Source: Streptomyces sp. SCL15-4
GTDB lineage: Bacteria; Actinomycetota; Actinomycetes; Streptomycetales; Streptomycetaceae
Length of the DNA: 64,000 nt
Direction: 5' to 3'
Assembly (NCBI RefSeq): GCF_033366695.1
Contig: NZ_JAOBTQ010000001.1
Coordinates: 3,162,001-3,226,000 of the forward strand
In this document: piece after piece, positions 1 through 8,491 of the stretch
Numbering within the stretch: the first letter of the stretch is position 1
Layout: every line of letters starts with the position of its first letter
Position numbers and translations under genes: made by a program
Notes under the pieces: model-generated
The model's input: the letters and a program-made list of their open reading frames with translations, nothing else
What the model was told of the DNA's origin: nothing
Database searches by the model: none

Positions 1-402
1 CTCGGCCTCGACCTCCTCGTTGTCGTAGAACACGAAGGTCAGGTCGCGGTTGGGGGCGGGGACGGTGGCCGCGATGCGCAGCTGCACCGCCACGCCCGAC
101 TTCATGTCGCAGGTGCCGCAGCCCCACAGGACGCCGTCGCCGTCGAGCCGGGAGGGCACGTTGTCCGCGATGGGGACGGTGTCGATGTGGCCGGCCAGGA
201 CGACGCGCTCGGCGCGGCCCAGGTCCGTGCGGGCGATCACGTTGTTGCCGTACCGGTCCACGGTCAGGTGCGGCAGGGCCCGCAGGGCGGTCTCGATCGC
301 GTCGGCGAGCGGCTTCTCGGTGCCGCTGACGGACGGGAAGTCCACGAGCCGCGCGGTGAGCGTGGCGGCGTCCAGCGTGAGGTCAAGGGAGGTGTCGGGC
401 AT
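1..402 (-). CDS. dapE: Succinyl-diaminopimelate desuccinylase, N-terminal part
   Basis: This is the first 134 codons of an M20-family zinc peptidase; the rest lies beyond the left edge. DapE hydrolyses N-succinyl-LL-2,6-diaminopimelate to succinate and LL-diaminopimelate in lysine and peptidoglycan precursor synthesis, in the cytoplasm. Visible motifs are the metal-binding AGHIDTVP (HxDTVP) and [10 protein letters not shown], in the order expected for DapE/ArgE enzymes. ATG start at 402. The dapC homologue lies about 2 kb to the right on the same strand, which supports a DAP-pathway role over ArgE or carboxypeptidase G2. The remaining catalytic residues cannot be checked here. Confidence 0.9.
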   Translation of the reverse strand, partial: MPDTSLDLTLDAATLTARLVDFPSVSGTEKPLADAIETALRALPHLTVDRYGNNVIARTDLGRAERVVLAGHIDTVPIADNVPSRLDGDGVLWGCGTCDMKSGVAVQLRIAATVPAPNRDLTFVFYDNEEVEAE

Positions 403-497
403 GGCCCCGACCCTAGCGCGCCACCTGCCGGAACACCGGCGGGCCGAGCGCGCGGACCCCACACGGAACACCGGCCGGGCTCCAGTACCTTGTACGC

Positions 498-1490
498 GTG
501 CCAGAGCCGTCCCCCACCTCTTCGAAGCGCCGCGGTCGCCTGTTCCGTTTCACCGCGGCCCTGTTGGTCCTGTGCGGTGTCGCCGCGTACCTCGTGGTGC
601 AGTACATCACCGGAGGCGGCGGTGCGCGCGGCTGCGCAGTGGCCTCCGCCGACGGTGACGGGGCGTCCTACGAGTTCACGCCCGAGCAGGCGGAGAACGC
701 GGCCACGATCGCGGCCGTGGGCACCGGGCGCGGGATGCCGGAGCGGGCCGTGACCATCGCGCTGGCGACCGCCCTCCAGGAGTCCGGGCTGCGCAACATC
801 CGGCACGGCGACCGGGATTCACTCGGTCTGTTCCAGCAGCGGCCCTCCCAGGGGTGGGGCAGCGAGCGGCAGATCATGGACCCGGCGTACGCGGCCGGCA
901 TCTTCTACGCGCACCTCGCCGAGGTGCCGCACTACACGGATCTGCCGCTGACGGTGGCCGCGCAGCGGGTGCAGCGCAGCGGCTACCCGGAGGCGTACGC
1001 CAAGCACGAGCCGGACGCCACGCTGCTGGCGGCGGCCCTGACCGGGCGCGCGCCGGCCACGCTGACCTGTGACGGACGCCCGCAGCACACCGCGCCGCAG
1101 ACCGGTCCGGACGCGGTACGGGCCGCGCTGGTACGGGACTTCGGGCGGGACGCGCTGCAGGAGACCGGCGCGGTGGTGGGCGGCACGCCCGTGCCGTCGC
1201 CGTCCCCGTCGCCGAGCGTGCGCGCGACCGCGCGCGGGCGGACGGTGACGGTTCCGGTGCCCGAGGGCGCGAGGACGGACGCCACCGGGCGGGACGAGCG
1301 GGCGCGGGGCTGGCAGCTGGCGCACTGGGCGGTGGCCCACTCCTCGGCGCTGCGCATCGAGCGGGTGGTGTACGCGGGGCGGGAGTGGACCGTGGGCAGC
1401 GAGTCCGACGAGTGGCGGCCCGTCGCCGCCCAGGGAGCCGCCGGGGCGGAGCGGTCCGTCGGCGCGGTCCGGATCGTGGCCGCACAGTAG
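498..1490 (+). CDS. Membrane-anchored protein with lysozyme-like fold
   Basis: A 330-residue protein with a basic N-terminus, one membrane segment at about residues 15-36 ([20 protein letters not shown]) and an extracytoplasmic domain. The domain contains ALQESGLRN followed by [15 protein letters not shown], a pattern seen in transglycosylase/lysozyme-like domains, where the Glu of QES would be the catalytic acid. A Pro/Ser linker near residue 235 leads to a second small domain of unknown function. Homologues in Streptomyces databases often carry the name 'heavy metal transporter', for which I see no support. The GTG at 498 is chosen because the membrane segment follows directly. Divergent from dapE. 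Cell-wall hydrolysis is an inference from the motif only. Confidence 0.7.
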   Translation: MPEPSPTSSKRRGRLFRFTAALLVLCGVAAYLVVQYITGGGGARGCAVASADGDGASYEFTPEQAENAATIAAVGTGRGMPERAVTIALATALQESGLRNIRHGDRDSLGLFQQRPSQGWGSERQIMDPAYAAGIFYAHLAEVPHYTDLPLTVAAQRVQRSGYPEAYAKHEPDATLLAAALTGRAPATLTCDGRPQHTAPQTGPDAVRAALVRDFGRDALQETGAVVGGTPVPSPSPSPSVRATARGRTVTVPVPEGARTDATGRDERARGWQLAHWAVAHSSALRIERVVYAGREWTVGSESDEWRPVAAQGAAGAERSVGAVRIVAAQ

Positions 1491-1778
1491 TACGGCCGGT
1501 CACTCCCCCGGGTTGTGCTCCGGCGGAGTGACGGGCGTGCGGGCCGGGTGGCCCTCCGCCGGCGGGAACCCTTGGAAATCAAGGGCCGGAAGGTTTCCGC
1601 GCGGTGTGGGCACGGACATCCTTTGCCCGTTTTTATCCACACCTGATAATGCGATGCGTTATCCATTCTTTACCCGGGGCGTCCGCAACCTTCGCGGGCT
1701 TCGAGCGGTAGTCACGGCGTCCGAGCCGGAGACGGGCTCGGACGACTGACACCGTTCTCTCCCGTCGAATGGAGCATC

Positions 1779-2231
1779 ATGTCCCTCCCTCTGACCCGCC
1801 GGATCGCCCGTGCCGCGCTGCTTGTCGCAGCGGGAGCGGCCGCCGGGGTCGGTGCGGCCGGCTCCGCCGGTGCGGCCGCGAACCTGCCCGACGTCGGCCC
1901 CAACCTGAGCGGGCTGACCGCGCTGGACGGGGCGCACGCCGGCGACACCGTCGACAGCGCCGCGCGGCAGGTCACCTCCGTCGCGGGCCACGCGGGCGGC
2001 AAGGCGGTCGAGCAGGCGGTGCCGGCCGCGGGCAAGACCGGCGGCGGTGCCGTGAAGAAGACGGCGCCGGTGGCGCAGAAGGCCGCGGGGGACGTGGCCG
2101 GGGCCGCGGGAGGTGTCCTCGGGGACGCCGCGGTCGGCGCCACGAAGGGCGGGCTGCCGACGGACTCCCTCACCCGGGGCGGGCTGCCGACGGCGTCCCT
2201 GCCGGGCAAGGGGCTGTCCCCGCTCGGCTGA
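1779..2231 (+). CDS. Small secreted Ala/Gly-rich protein
   Basis: A 150-residue protein with a signal peptide of about 32 residues (two Arg, a hydrophobic stretch, then AGAAAN as a likely cleavage site). The mature part is low in complexity, rich in Ala, Gly and Lys, and ends in two near-repeats of GGLPT-SL. No cysteine or catalytic motif is visible. Relatives are sometimes called 'ATP-binding protein' in databases; no Walker motif is present, so that name is unsupported. The preceding 288 bp (1491-1778) is relatively A+T-rich near 1630-1670 and probably holds its promoter. Probably cell-surface; function unknown. Confidence 0.7.
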   Translation: MSLPLTRRIARAALLVAAGAAAGVGAAGSAGAAANLPDVGPNLSGLTALDGAHAGDTVDSAARQVTSVAGHAGGKAVEQAVPAAGKTGGGAVKKTAPVAQKAAGDVAGAAGGVLGDAAVGATKGGLPTDSLTRGGLPTASLPGKGLSPLG

Positions 2232-2261
2232 CACCCGCGCCGGCACCCGCGCCGGCCGCCC

Positions 2262-2291
2262 ACGGGGCCCGGGGACTTCCCCGGGCCCCGT
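2262..2291. terminator. Bidirectional hairpin terminator
   Basis: A perfect 12-bp inverted repeat (acggggcccggg / cccgggccccgt) with a 6-base loop lies between the convergent secreted-protein gene and dapC. It has no long T-run, as is common in Streptomyces. Confidence 0.7.
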
Positions 2292-2318
2292 TCGCCGTTG
2301 CCGCCGCCGGCCGCGCCG

Positions 2319-3422
2319 TCAGGCCCGCGCCGTCAGGCGGGCGACCGCCGCCCGCACTCGCTCGTCCGTGGCCGTGAACGCCACACGGACGTGGTGCGCG
2401 CCGGCCTCGCCGTAGAAGTCGCCCGGTGCCACCAGGATGCCCCGGTCGGCCAGGCGGGCGACCGTGGTCCAGCAGGACTCGTCGCGGGTGGCCCACAGGT
2501 AGAGGCTGGCCTCGCTGTGCTCGATGCGGAAGCCGTGGGCGAGGAGGGCCGAGCGGAGGGCCTCGCGGCGGGCCGCGTAGCGCTCGCGCTGCTCCCGCAC
2601 ATGGGTGTCGTCGCCGAGCGCGGCCACGACCGCGGCCTGGGTCGGCGCGGAGGTCATCATGCCGCCGTGCTTGCGGATCTGCAGCAGCGGGCCGAGGACG
2701 TCCGGGTCGCCGGCGATGAAGGCCGCGCGGTAGCCCGCCAGGTTGGACCGCTTGGACAGGGAGTGCACGGCGACGATGCCCTCGTGGGAACCGCCGTTGA
2801 CGTCCGGGTGCAGCACCGAGACCGGGTCGGCCTCCCAGCCCAGTTCCAGGTAGCACTCGTCGGAGAAGACCAGGACGTCGTGGGCGCGGGCCCAGGCGAC
2901 GATGTCCGTCAGCTCCTGCCGGGTGAGGACCCGGCCCGTCGGGTTGGACGGGGAGTTCAGCCAGAGCAGCCGCAGGCCGGCCGGGTCCAGGTCGCGCGGG
3001 TCGTCGTAGACCTCGTACGCGGCGCGGGCGAGGCGGGCGCCGACCTCGTAGGTGGGATAGGCCAGGCGCGGGTAGGCGACCTTGTCGCGGGGTCCGAGGC
3101 CGAGCTGGGTCGGCAGCCAGGCCACGAGTTCCTTGGAGCCGACGACCGGCAGCACATGCCGGTGGGTGAGCCCGCGGGCGCCCAGCCGGCGCTCCAGCCA
3201 GCCCGTGATCGCGTCGCGCAGGGCGGGGGTGCCCCAGACGGTCGGGTAGCCCGGCGAGTCGGCCGCGTCGGCCAGGGCCTTTTGGATCACCTCGGGCACC
3301 GGGTCGACCGGGGTGCCGACGGAGAGGTCGACGATGCCGTCCGGGTGCGCGGCGGCCGTCTTCTTGTAGGGCTCCAGCTTGTCCCAGGGGAAGACCGGGA
3401 GACGGTCGGAGACTGCGGACAC
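2319..3422 (-). CDS. dapC: Succinyldiaminopimelate aminotransferase
   Basis: A 367-residue fold-type I PLP aminotransferase. It transfers an amino group from glutamate to N-succinyl-2-amino-6-oxopimelate in the succinylase branch of DAP/lysine synthesis. Motifs include LNSPSNPTGR (substrate/PLP binding), FSDECYLELGW (Asp for the pyridine nitrogen), and HSLSKRSNLAGYR with the Schiff-base lysine in SLSKRSN. Its length fits the actinobacterial DapC family. GTG start at 3422. It lies directly downstream of fdxA on the same strand, separated by a hairpin, and dapE is nearby. Some relatives are named only 'bifunctional succinyldiaminopimelate transaminase/glutamate-prephenate aminotransferase'. Confidence 0.9.
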   Translation of the reverse strand: MSAVSDRLPVFPWDKLEPYKKTAAAHPDGIVDLSVGTPVDPVPEVIQKALADAADSPGYPTVWGTPALRDAITGWLERRLGARGLTHRHVLPVVGSKELVAWLPTQLGLGPRDKVAYPRLAYPTYEVGARLARAAYEVYDDPRDLDPAGLRLLWLNSPSNPTGRVLTRQELTDIVAWARAHDVLVFSDECYLELGWEADPVSVLHPDVNGGSHEGIVAVHSLSKRSNLAGYRAAFIAGDPDVLGPLLQIRKHGGMMTSAPTQAAVVAALGDDTHVREQRERYAARREALRSALLAHGFRIEHSEASLYLWATRDESCWTTVARLADRGILVAPGDFYGEAGAHHVRVAFTATDERVRAAVARLTARA

Positions 3423-3457
3423 GATCAGTGGCTCACTTTCGTACGGTGCGGCAAACG

Positions 3458-3508
3458 CCTCGGTCCCGTGCGGCGCTGATCGGGTGATCGGGCCGTACGG
3501 GACCGAGG
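3458..3508 (-). terminator. Hairpin between fdxA and dapC
   Basis: Arms of 17 bp (3458-3474 and 3492-3508) match at 16 of 17 positions around a 17-base loop. It lies just after the fdxA stop and upstream of dapC, so it may end most fdxA transcripts or protect their 3' end. Confidence 0.6.
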
Positions 3509-3541
3509 CGGCGCGGTAGCGGCCGCTTGGCGCTCAGACGG

Positions 3542-3862
3542 TCACTCGCCCTGCGGCGGCAGCGCGGCGACGAAGGGGTGGTCGCGCTCGATCAGCCCCA
3601 GCTTGCTGGCACCGCCGGGCGAGCCCAGCTCGTCGAAGAACTCGACGTTCGCCTTGTAGTAGTCCTTCCACTCCTCCGGGACGTCGTCCTCGTAGAAGAT
3701 CGCCTCGACCGGGCAGACCGGCTCACAGGCACCACAGTCGACGCATTCGTCCGGGTGGATGTACAAGGACCGCTGGCCCTCGTAGATGCAGTCGACCGGG
3801 CACTCCTCGATGCACGCCTTGTCCTTCACGTCGACACAAGGCTGCGCGATGACGTAGGTCAC
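3542..3862 (-). CDS. fdxA: Ferredoxin (7Fe type)
   Basis: A 106-residue bacterial 7Fe ferredoxin, a soluble electron carrier. Cluster ligands are visible: an early CVDVKDKACIEECPVDC segment, supplying [3Fe-4S] and [4Fe-4S] ligands, and the later CVDCGACEPVCP with CxxCxxCxxxCP spacing. The acidic C-terminus (DDVPEEWKDYY) is typical of the family. The GTG at 3862 is favoured because GAGGAGG lies at the right distance upstream and the protein then begins MTYVIAQPC, as in known members; the open frame extending further upstream is an accident of composition. Likely partners are P450s or reductases elsewhere. Confidence 0.93.
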   Translation of the reverse strand: MTYVIAQPCVDVKDKACIEECPVDCIYEGQRSLYIHPDECVDCGACEPVCPVEAIFYEDDVPEEWKDYYKANVEFFDELGSPGGASKLGLIERDHPFVAALPPQGE

Positions 3863-4001
3863 GCTGTCGTTCCTCCTCGATAGGGCGCTGGCGAGCCTCC
3901 TCAGGCCCGCCGCCTGGCGCGCGGGAGCGCGGCGTCGTCGATGCCCGCCCCTAGTATCTCCGTTCCGGAGCATGATCCGAACAGGAGGGGTGAACTGACC
4001 G

Positions 4002-5024
4002 GTGGAAATCTCGGCGACAGGACGCCTGGAGGTCCGAATCACCCCCGCTGACGTGGGGAAACGGGTCTCTGTACGGCGGTTGGGCGAACCCGGTGCCGGA
4101 CCGGAGAAGTTCACTGACACGGTGGGTGTTCTCACATCCTGGGACGGTGGCGTGCTCATGATCACACGCCGGAACGGCGAAAGTGTCGGAATTCCCGAAT
4201 CCGCGCTGGTCGCGGGCAAAGTGATTCCCGCCGCACCGGCGCGCCGCAGGGGTCCCGCCGCCTCCTATCCGGAGCTGGCGCGCATCGCCGCGCGGTCCTG
4301 GCCGCCGGTGGAGAGCGAGCGGCTCGGCGCCTGGGAGCTGCGGGCCGCCGCCGGGTTCACCCGGCGTGCCAACAGCGTGCTGCCGCTGGGCGACCCGGGC
4401 ACCGGACTCGACGCGGCCCTGGAAGCCGTACGACGCTGGTACGGCGAGCGCGGCCTGCCCGCCTACGTGCAGACCGCGACCGGCGCCGAGGGCACGCAGG
4501 AGCTGCTGTGCGCGGAGCTGGAGCGGCGCGGCTGGGTGCGGGAGGTGACCGCCGAGCTGTGGACCGGGGCGCTGGCGCCGGTCGCGGACCGGGCCGGCGG
4601 CGAGGGTGTGGTCCTGTCCCGGACGGCGGACGAGGCGTGGCTCGCCCGGTACCGGCGCGCCGGCGTGGGCGAGGCGGCCCTGCGGGTGCTGCACGGCGGG
4701 CCGTCGGTGTGGTTCGCGGCCGTGCCCGGCGCCCGGGACGGCGAGCCGCCCGCGGCGATCGGGCGGTGTGCCGTGGACGGGCGGTGGGCCGGGTTCGCCG
4801 CCGTCGAGGTGGAGCCCGTCCGGCGCCGGCAGGGACTGGCCACCGAGGTGCTGGCCGCGCTGGCCCGGCGCGCGCTGGACGAGGGCGCCTCGGCGGCCTG
4901 GCTCCAGGTGGAGGCGGACAACGAGGGCGCGCGGGCGCTCTACCGCGCGCTCGGCTTCCTGCCGCACCACGCCTACCACCATTACCGGGCGCCGGAGGAG
5001 ACGGCCGCCCGCGAACGCCCGTAG
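4002..5024 (+). CDS. GNAT N-acetyltransferase, Rv0428c-like
   Basis: A 340-residue protein divergent from fdxA. The N-terminal 75 residues form a small domain (MEISATGRLEVRITPADVGK...) with repeated beta-strand patterns. The C-terminal part, about residues 225-335, is a GNAT fold with the acetyl-CoA loop VRRRQGLA and the N-EGARALYRALGF motif. This two-domain layout beside fdxA resembles the actinobacterial cg3035/Rv0428c group as I recall it. The acceptor substrate is unknown. GTG start at 4002. The next gene follows after 27 bp on the same strand, suggesting an operon. Confidence 0.8.
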   Translation: MEISATGRLEVRITPADVGKRVSVRRLGEPGAGPEKFTDTVGVLTSWDGGVLMITRRNGESVGIPESALVAGKVIPAAPARRRGPAASYPELARIAARSWPPVESERLGAWELRAAAGFTRRANSVLPLGDPGTGLDAALEAVRRWYGERGLPAYVQTATGAEGTQELLCAELERRGWVREVTAELWTGALAPVADRAGGEGVVLSRTADEAWLARYRRAGVGEAALRVLHGGPSVWFAAVPGARDGEPPAAIGRCAVDGRWAGFAAVEVEPVRRRQGLATEVLAALARRALDEGASAAWLQVEADNEGARALYRALGFLPHHAYHHYRAPEETAARERP

Positions 5025-5051
5025 CACCGCGATGGGAGGGCCCGATCCGTC

Positions 5052-5918
5052 ATGCGTCACCCGTACCTGCCGCCCCCGTACCCGCCACCGCCGGAGCGCT
5101 CCGCCGAGCTGCGGCGGCGGTTCGCCGAGGAGGCCCGCTCCGAGCGGCCGGACCTGTCGGCGCTGTGCCTGCTGATCGGCGCCGAGACGGACGGCTCGCT
5201 GGACGACGCCGGCCTCGACGCCGCGCAGGCGGAGCTGGACCGGCTGGCAGGCGAGCTGCCGTACCGGCCGGACGGCCCGCGCGCGTGGGCCGAGGCGGTA
5301 CGACGGCTGCTCGGCGACCGCCACGGCTTCCACGGCACGCCCGGCGACTACGACCGGCTGGAGTCCTCCCTGCTGCACGAGGTGCTGCGGCGGCGGCGCG
5401 GGCTGCCGATCCTGCTGTCGGTGGTGTGGCTGGAGGTCGCGCGCCGGGCCGGGGCACCGGTGTACGGGGTCGCGCTGCCGGGGCACTTCGTGGTCGGGTT
5501 CGGCCCGGCGGCCGAGCGGGTGCTGGCCGATCCCTTCGAGGGCGGCCGGGTGCTGACCGGGACGGACGCCGAGCTGCTGGTGGTGGGCGCCACGGGCGCG
5601 CCGCCGGACCCCTCGCTGCTGGAGCCGGCGCCGCCGCTGGAGGTCGTGCAGCGGGTGCTGAACAACATGCGGGCGTGGGCGGCGGCGCGGCCGGAGCGGT
5701 CGGACGTGGCGCTGCGGGCCGTGGACCTGGCGCTGCTCGTCCCCGCGCATCCGGCGCGGCTGCGCTATGAGCGCGGACAGCTGCTGGTGCAGCGCGGGCA
5801 GTTCACGGCGGGCGCACGGGAGCTGGAGACGTACGCCGATCTGATCGAGGTGGTGGACGAGTCGGCGGCGCGCACGATCCGGCGGGAGGCGGGCATCGCG
5901 CGGGCCAAGCTCAACTGA
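5052..5918 (+). CDS. SirB1/transglutaminase-like protein
   Basis: A 288-residue soluble protein. The N-terminal two-thirds match the transglutaminase-like SirB1 family: RRRRGLPILLSVVWLEVARRAG followed by VYGVALPGHFVVGF, where the family's conserved His lies in GHF. No Cys sits at the usual nucleophile position in the visible motif, so enzymatic activity is doubtful. The C-terminal 70 residues look like TPR-type helices. A Pro-rich segment (YLPPPYPPPPE) opens the protein. Probably co-transcribed with the upstream GNAT gene. Exact role unknown. Confidence 0.75.
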   Translation: MRHPYLPPPYPPPPERSAELRRRFAEEARSERPDLSALCLLIGAETDGSLDDAGLDAAQAELDRLAGELPYRPDGPRAWAEAVRRLLGDRHGFHGTPGDYDRLESSLLHEVLRRRRGLPILLSVVWLEVARRAGAPVYGVALPGHFVVGFGPAAERVLADPFEGGRVLTGTDAELLVVGATGAPPDPSLLEPAPPLEVVQRVLNNMRAWAAARPERSDVALRAVDLALLVPAHPARLRYERGQLLVQRGQFTAGARELETYADLIEVVDESAARTIRREAGIARAKLN

Positions 5919-5946
5919 GGCGGCCGGCGCGCTCACCGCGCGCGGT

Positions 5947-6561
5947 TCACAGCCAGCCCTTCTCCCGGGCGATCAGCACCGCCTCGGCCCGGTTGCGGGC
6001 CGCCAGTTTCTGGATGGCCGTCGACAGGTAGTTGCGGACGGTGCCCTGGGACAGGTGCAGGGCCTGGGCCAGTTCGGCGTTGGTGGAGCCGTCGGCCGCC
6101 GCGCGCAGCACCTCGCGTTCGCGCTCGGTGAGCGGGTTGGCGCCGTCGGCGAGCGCGGCGGCGGCCAGGGTGGGGTCGATGACCCGCTCGCCGGCCAGCA
6201 CCTTGCGGATCGCCTCGGCGAGCTGGGCGGCCGGGGCGTCCTTGACGAGGAAGGCGTCGGCGCCGGCCTCCATGGCGCTGCGCAGATAGCCGGGCCGGCC
6301 GAAGGTGGTGAGCACCACCAGCTTCACGCCGGGGTACGCGCGGCGCACCCGGGCTGCGGCCTCGATGCCGGTGCAGCCGGGCATCTCGATGTCGAGCAGC
6401 GCCACGTCCACGCCGTGCGCGCCGACGGCGGCGAGCACCTCGTCACCGCGCGCGGCCTGGGCGACGACCTCGATGTCGTCCTCCAGGCCGAGCAGCGCGG
6501 CCAGCGCCTCGCGGACCATCGACTGGTCCTCGGCCAGCAGGACCCTGATCGTGCGCGTCAT
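5947..6561 (-). CDS. LuxR/NarL-family response regulator
   Basis: A 204-residue regulator. The receiver domain (residues 1-120) has the acidic pair ED (11-12), the phosphorylation site D57 in LLDIEMP and the K of LVKDAPA. The C-terminal helix-turn-helix begins NPLTEREREVLRAAADGSTNAELAQ and ends with TVRNYLSTAIQKL, as in DesR-type regulators. The ATG at 6561 overlaps the kinase stop as ATGA, so the pair is translationally coupled. The neighbouring ABC-2 exporter is the obvious candidate target, as in other kinase/regulator/exporter operons. The signal is unknown. Confidence 0.9.
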   Translation of the reverse strand: MTRTIRVLLAEDQSMVREALAALLGLEDDIEVVAQAARGDEVLAAVGAHGVDVALLDIEMPGCTGIEAAARVRRAYPGVKLVVLTTFGRPGYLRSAMEAGADAFLVKDAPAAQLAEAIRKVLAGERVIDPTLAAAALADGANPLTEREREVLRAAADGSTNAELAQALHLSQGTVRNYLSTAIQKLAARNRAEAVLIAREKGWL

Positions 6562-7754
6562 GCCCCGGATCCTACGTCGGGCGCGGGCGTGGCCCGCACG
6601 CGGGCGACCAGCCGGAACCCCTGTTTGACCCGGCCCGCGCGCAAGGTGCCGCCGGCCTTCTCGAGCCGCTCGGTCAGGCCGGTCAGCCCGTTGCCTGGGC
6701 CCTTGCCGGAGCCGCCGCTCCCGTTGTCCTCGACGGTGAGTTCCAGCACCGGCCCGTCCAGCGTCTCGCGGCGCAGCAGGCCTACCGCGCAGCGGTCGGC
6801 ACCGCTGTGCCGGACCACGTTGGTGACCGCCTCGCGCAGCGCCCAGGCGAGGGCGGACTCGGCCTCCTCGGGGACGCCGGCGAGGTCGGGGTCGGCGGGC
6901 ACCTCGGCGACGACCTCGGCGGCGGCCAGGGCGACCTGGGCGCCGGCCAGTTCGGCGGCCAGCCGGGGCCGCCGGTAGCCGGTGACGGCCTCCCGGACGT
7001 CGACCAGGGCCTGCCGGCTGACCTGTTCGATGTCGGCGACCTGCCGGGCCGCCTGTTCCGGGTGGCCGGGCAGCATCCGGCCGGCCAGCTCGCTCTTCAG
7101 CGTGATCAGGGACAGCGAGTGGCCGAGCAGGTCGTGCAGGTCGCGGGCGAGGCGCAGGCGTTCCTCGTTGGCGGCGAGGTGGGCCACGGTGGCGCGTGCC
7201 TTGCGCAGCTCGATGGTGGTGCGCACGAGCTGGCCGACGCCGGTCATCGCGAACCCGATGAGCAGGGCGAGGACGACCAGGCCGCGCGCCTGCTTCTCGT
7301 CGGTGCGCAGGCCGATCAGGTACATCACCAGGGCGGAGGCCGGGACGGCCCAGTAGGCGGCGCGCAGCGGCAGGGTGGCGCCGAAGGCGACCGCCAGGTA
7401 GACGAACAGGCCCAGCCAGGCGCTGCCGAGGGTGCAGGCCAGGACGGTGGCGAGCACGCCGAGGACCCCGCCCAGGCCGAGCACGGCACGGGGCGGGAAC
7501 GGCCGGCCCATGTTGCGGAAGACCATCGCCAGGTAGACCGCGACGAACACGGCGAGGCCGCACGAGCCCGCCACGGTGGCGGCGGTGGAGTGGCCGCCGC
7601 CGGCCAGGTCCTCGACCGGCGAGCTGAGGAAGACCAGCCAGACCCCGATCCACAGCGCCTTGACCAGCAGGTCGCGCCGGCTGGTGGGCGGCCGGCCCAG
7701 GGGGATGTGCCGCGCCGTGGTGCCGTCCCGGTCGTCCGTCGTCGTGCCGTTCAC
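6558..7754 (-). CDS. DesK-type sensor histidine kinase
   Basis: A 398-residue membrane kinase. About five or six hydrophobic segments occupy residues 30-175. The HisKA_3 dimerisation box RLRLARDLHDLLGHSLS holds the phospho-accepting His of DLHDLLGH, and the HATPase_c domain shows REAVTNVVRHSGA (N box) and VEDNGSGGSGKGPGNGLTGL (G boxes). The GTG at 7754 overlaps the permease stop by four bases (GTGA), which sets the start and removes an upstream open stretch. Phosphotransfer partner: the response regulator that follows with an ATGA overlap. It may sense membrane state or an exporter substrate. Confidence 0.9.
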   Translation of the reverse strand: MNGTTTDDRDGTTARHIPLGRPPTSRRDLLVKALWIGVWLVFLSSPVEDLAGGGHSTAATVAGSCGLAVFVAVYLAMVFRNMGRPFPPRAVLGLGGVLGVLATVLACTLGSAWLGLFVYLAVAFGATLPLRAAYWAVPASALVMYLIGLRTDEKQARGLVVLALLIGFAMTGVGQLVRTTIELRKARATVAHLAANEERLRLARDLHDLLGHSLSLITLKSELAGRMLPGHPEQAARQVADIEQVSRQALVDVREAVTGYRRPRLAAELAGAQVALAAAEVVAEVPADPDLAGVPEEAESALAWALREAVTNVVRHSGADRCAVGLLRRETLDGPVLELTVEDNGSGGSGKGPGNGLTGLTERLEKAGGTLRAGRVKQGFRLVARVRATPAPDVGSGA

Positions 7755-8491
7755 GCCTTCAGCGTGTCCTTCCGGTACAGCCAGGCCGCGCCGCCCGCGA
7801 ACAGGACGAAGGAGACGACGAGCACGGCGATGTCCTTCGCGTGCGGGGCCTGGCTCTGTTCGATGGCCCGTCCCAGGGCAGCGTACGCGTGGGTGGGCAG
7901 CCACTCGGCGATGTCCTGGAGCCACCGCGGGAAGGTGGTGGTGGGCATCCACAGGCCGCCGAGCATGGACAGCACGAAGTAGGTGATCATGGTGATCGGG
8001 CGGACCGCGTCACCGCTGGCGAGGTAGCCGAGGGCGACGCCGAGCGCGGCGAAGACCAGGCTGCCGGCCCAGATGGCGGCGCTGAGGGCGAGCCACTGCC
8101 AGGCGTCGAGGCGTACGCCCTTCACCGCGGCGGCGACCACGAAGACGGTCACGATGGACGGCAGGCTGACCACGGCCGCGGCGGCGGTCTTGGCGAGGAC
8201 GTAGCCGCGCCCGGGCAGCGTGGTCAGCCGCAGCTGCCGTACCCACCCGCTCTCGCGCTCCTTGGCGATGCGCTCGCTGTTGCCCATCAGGACGGCGGTC
8301 AGGGCGCCGAAGGAGGCCATGGAGACCATCATGTATGTCGGCAGGGTCAGGCCCGTGCCGTCGAGTTCGGTGTGGCTGTCGGCGTTGCCCGCGATCAGCA
8401 GGAACAGGGCCGAAGGGTAGATCACGGAGAAGAACAGGAACTTGCGGTTGCGCAGGACGCGGATGAGTTCCAGTCTGATCAGGCTGTTCAC
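7751..8491 (-). CDS. ABC-2 type transporter permease
   Basis: A 246-residue integral membrane protein with about six hydrophobic segments, opening MNSLIRLELIRVLRNRKFLFFSVIYP, a typical ABC-2 permease N-terminus. The NSERIAKERESGWVRQLRLTTLPGRGYVLAK segment is the coupling-region pattern of the family. It works with the ATPase encoded directly upstream (4-bp overlap). The arrangement ATPase, permease, kinase, regulator suggests export of a drug, lipid or peptide under control of the two-component system. Substrate unknown. Confidence 0.88.
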   Translation of the reverse strand: MNSLIRLELIRVLRNRKFLFFSVIYPSALFLLIAGNADSHTELDGTGLTLPTYMMVSMASFGALTAVLMGNSERIAKERESGWVRQLRLTTLPGRGYVLAKTAAAAVVSLPSIVTVFVVAAAVKGVRLDAWQWLALSAAIWAGSLVFAALGVALGYLASGDAVRPITMITYFVLSMLGGLWMPTTTFPRWLQDIAEWLPTHAYAALGRAIEQSQAPHAKDIAVLVVSFVLFAGGAAWLYRKDTLKA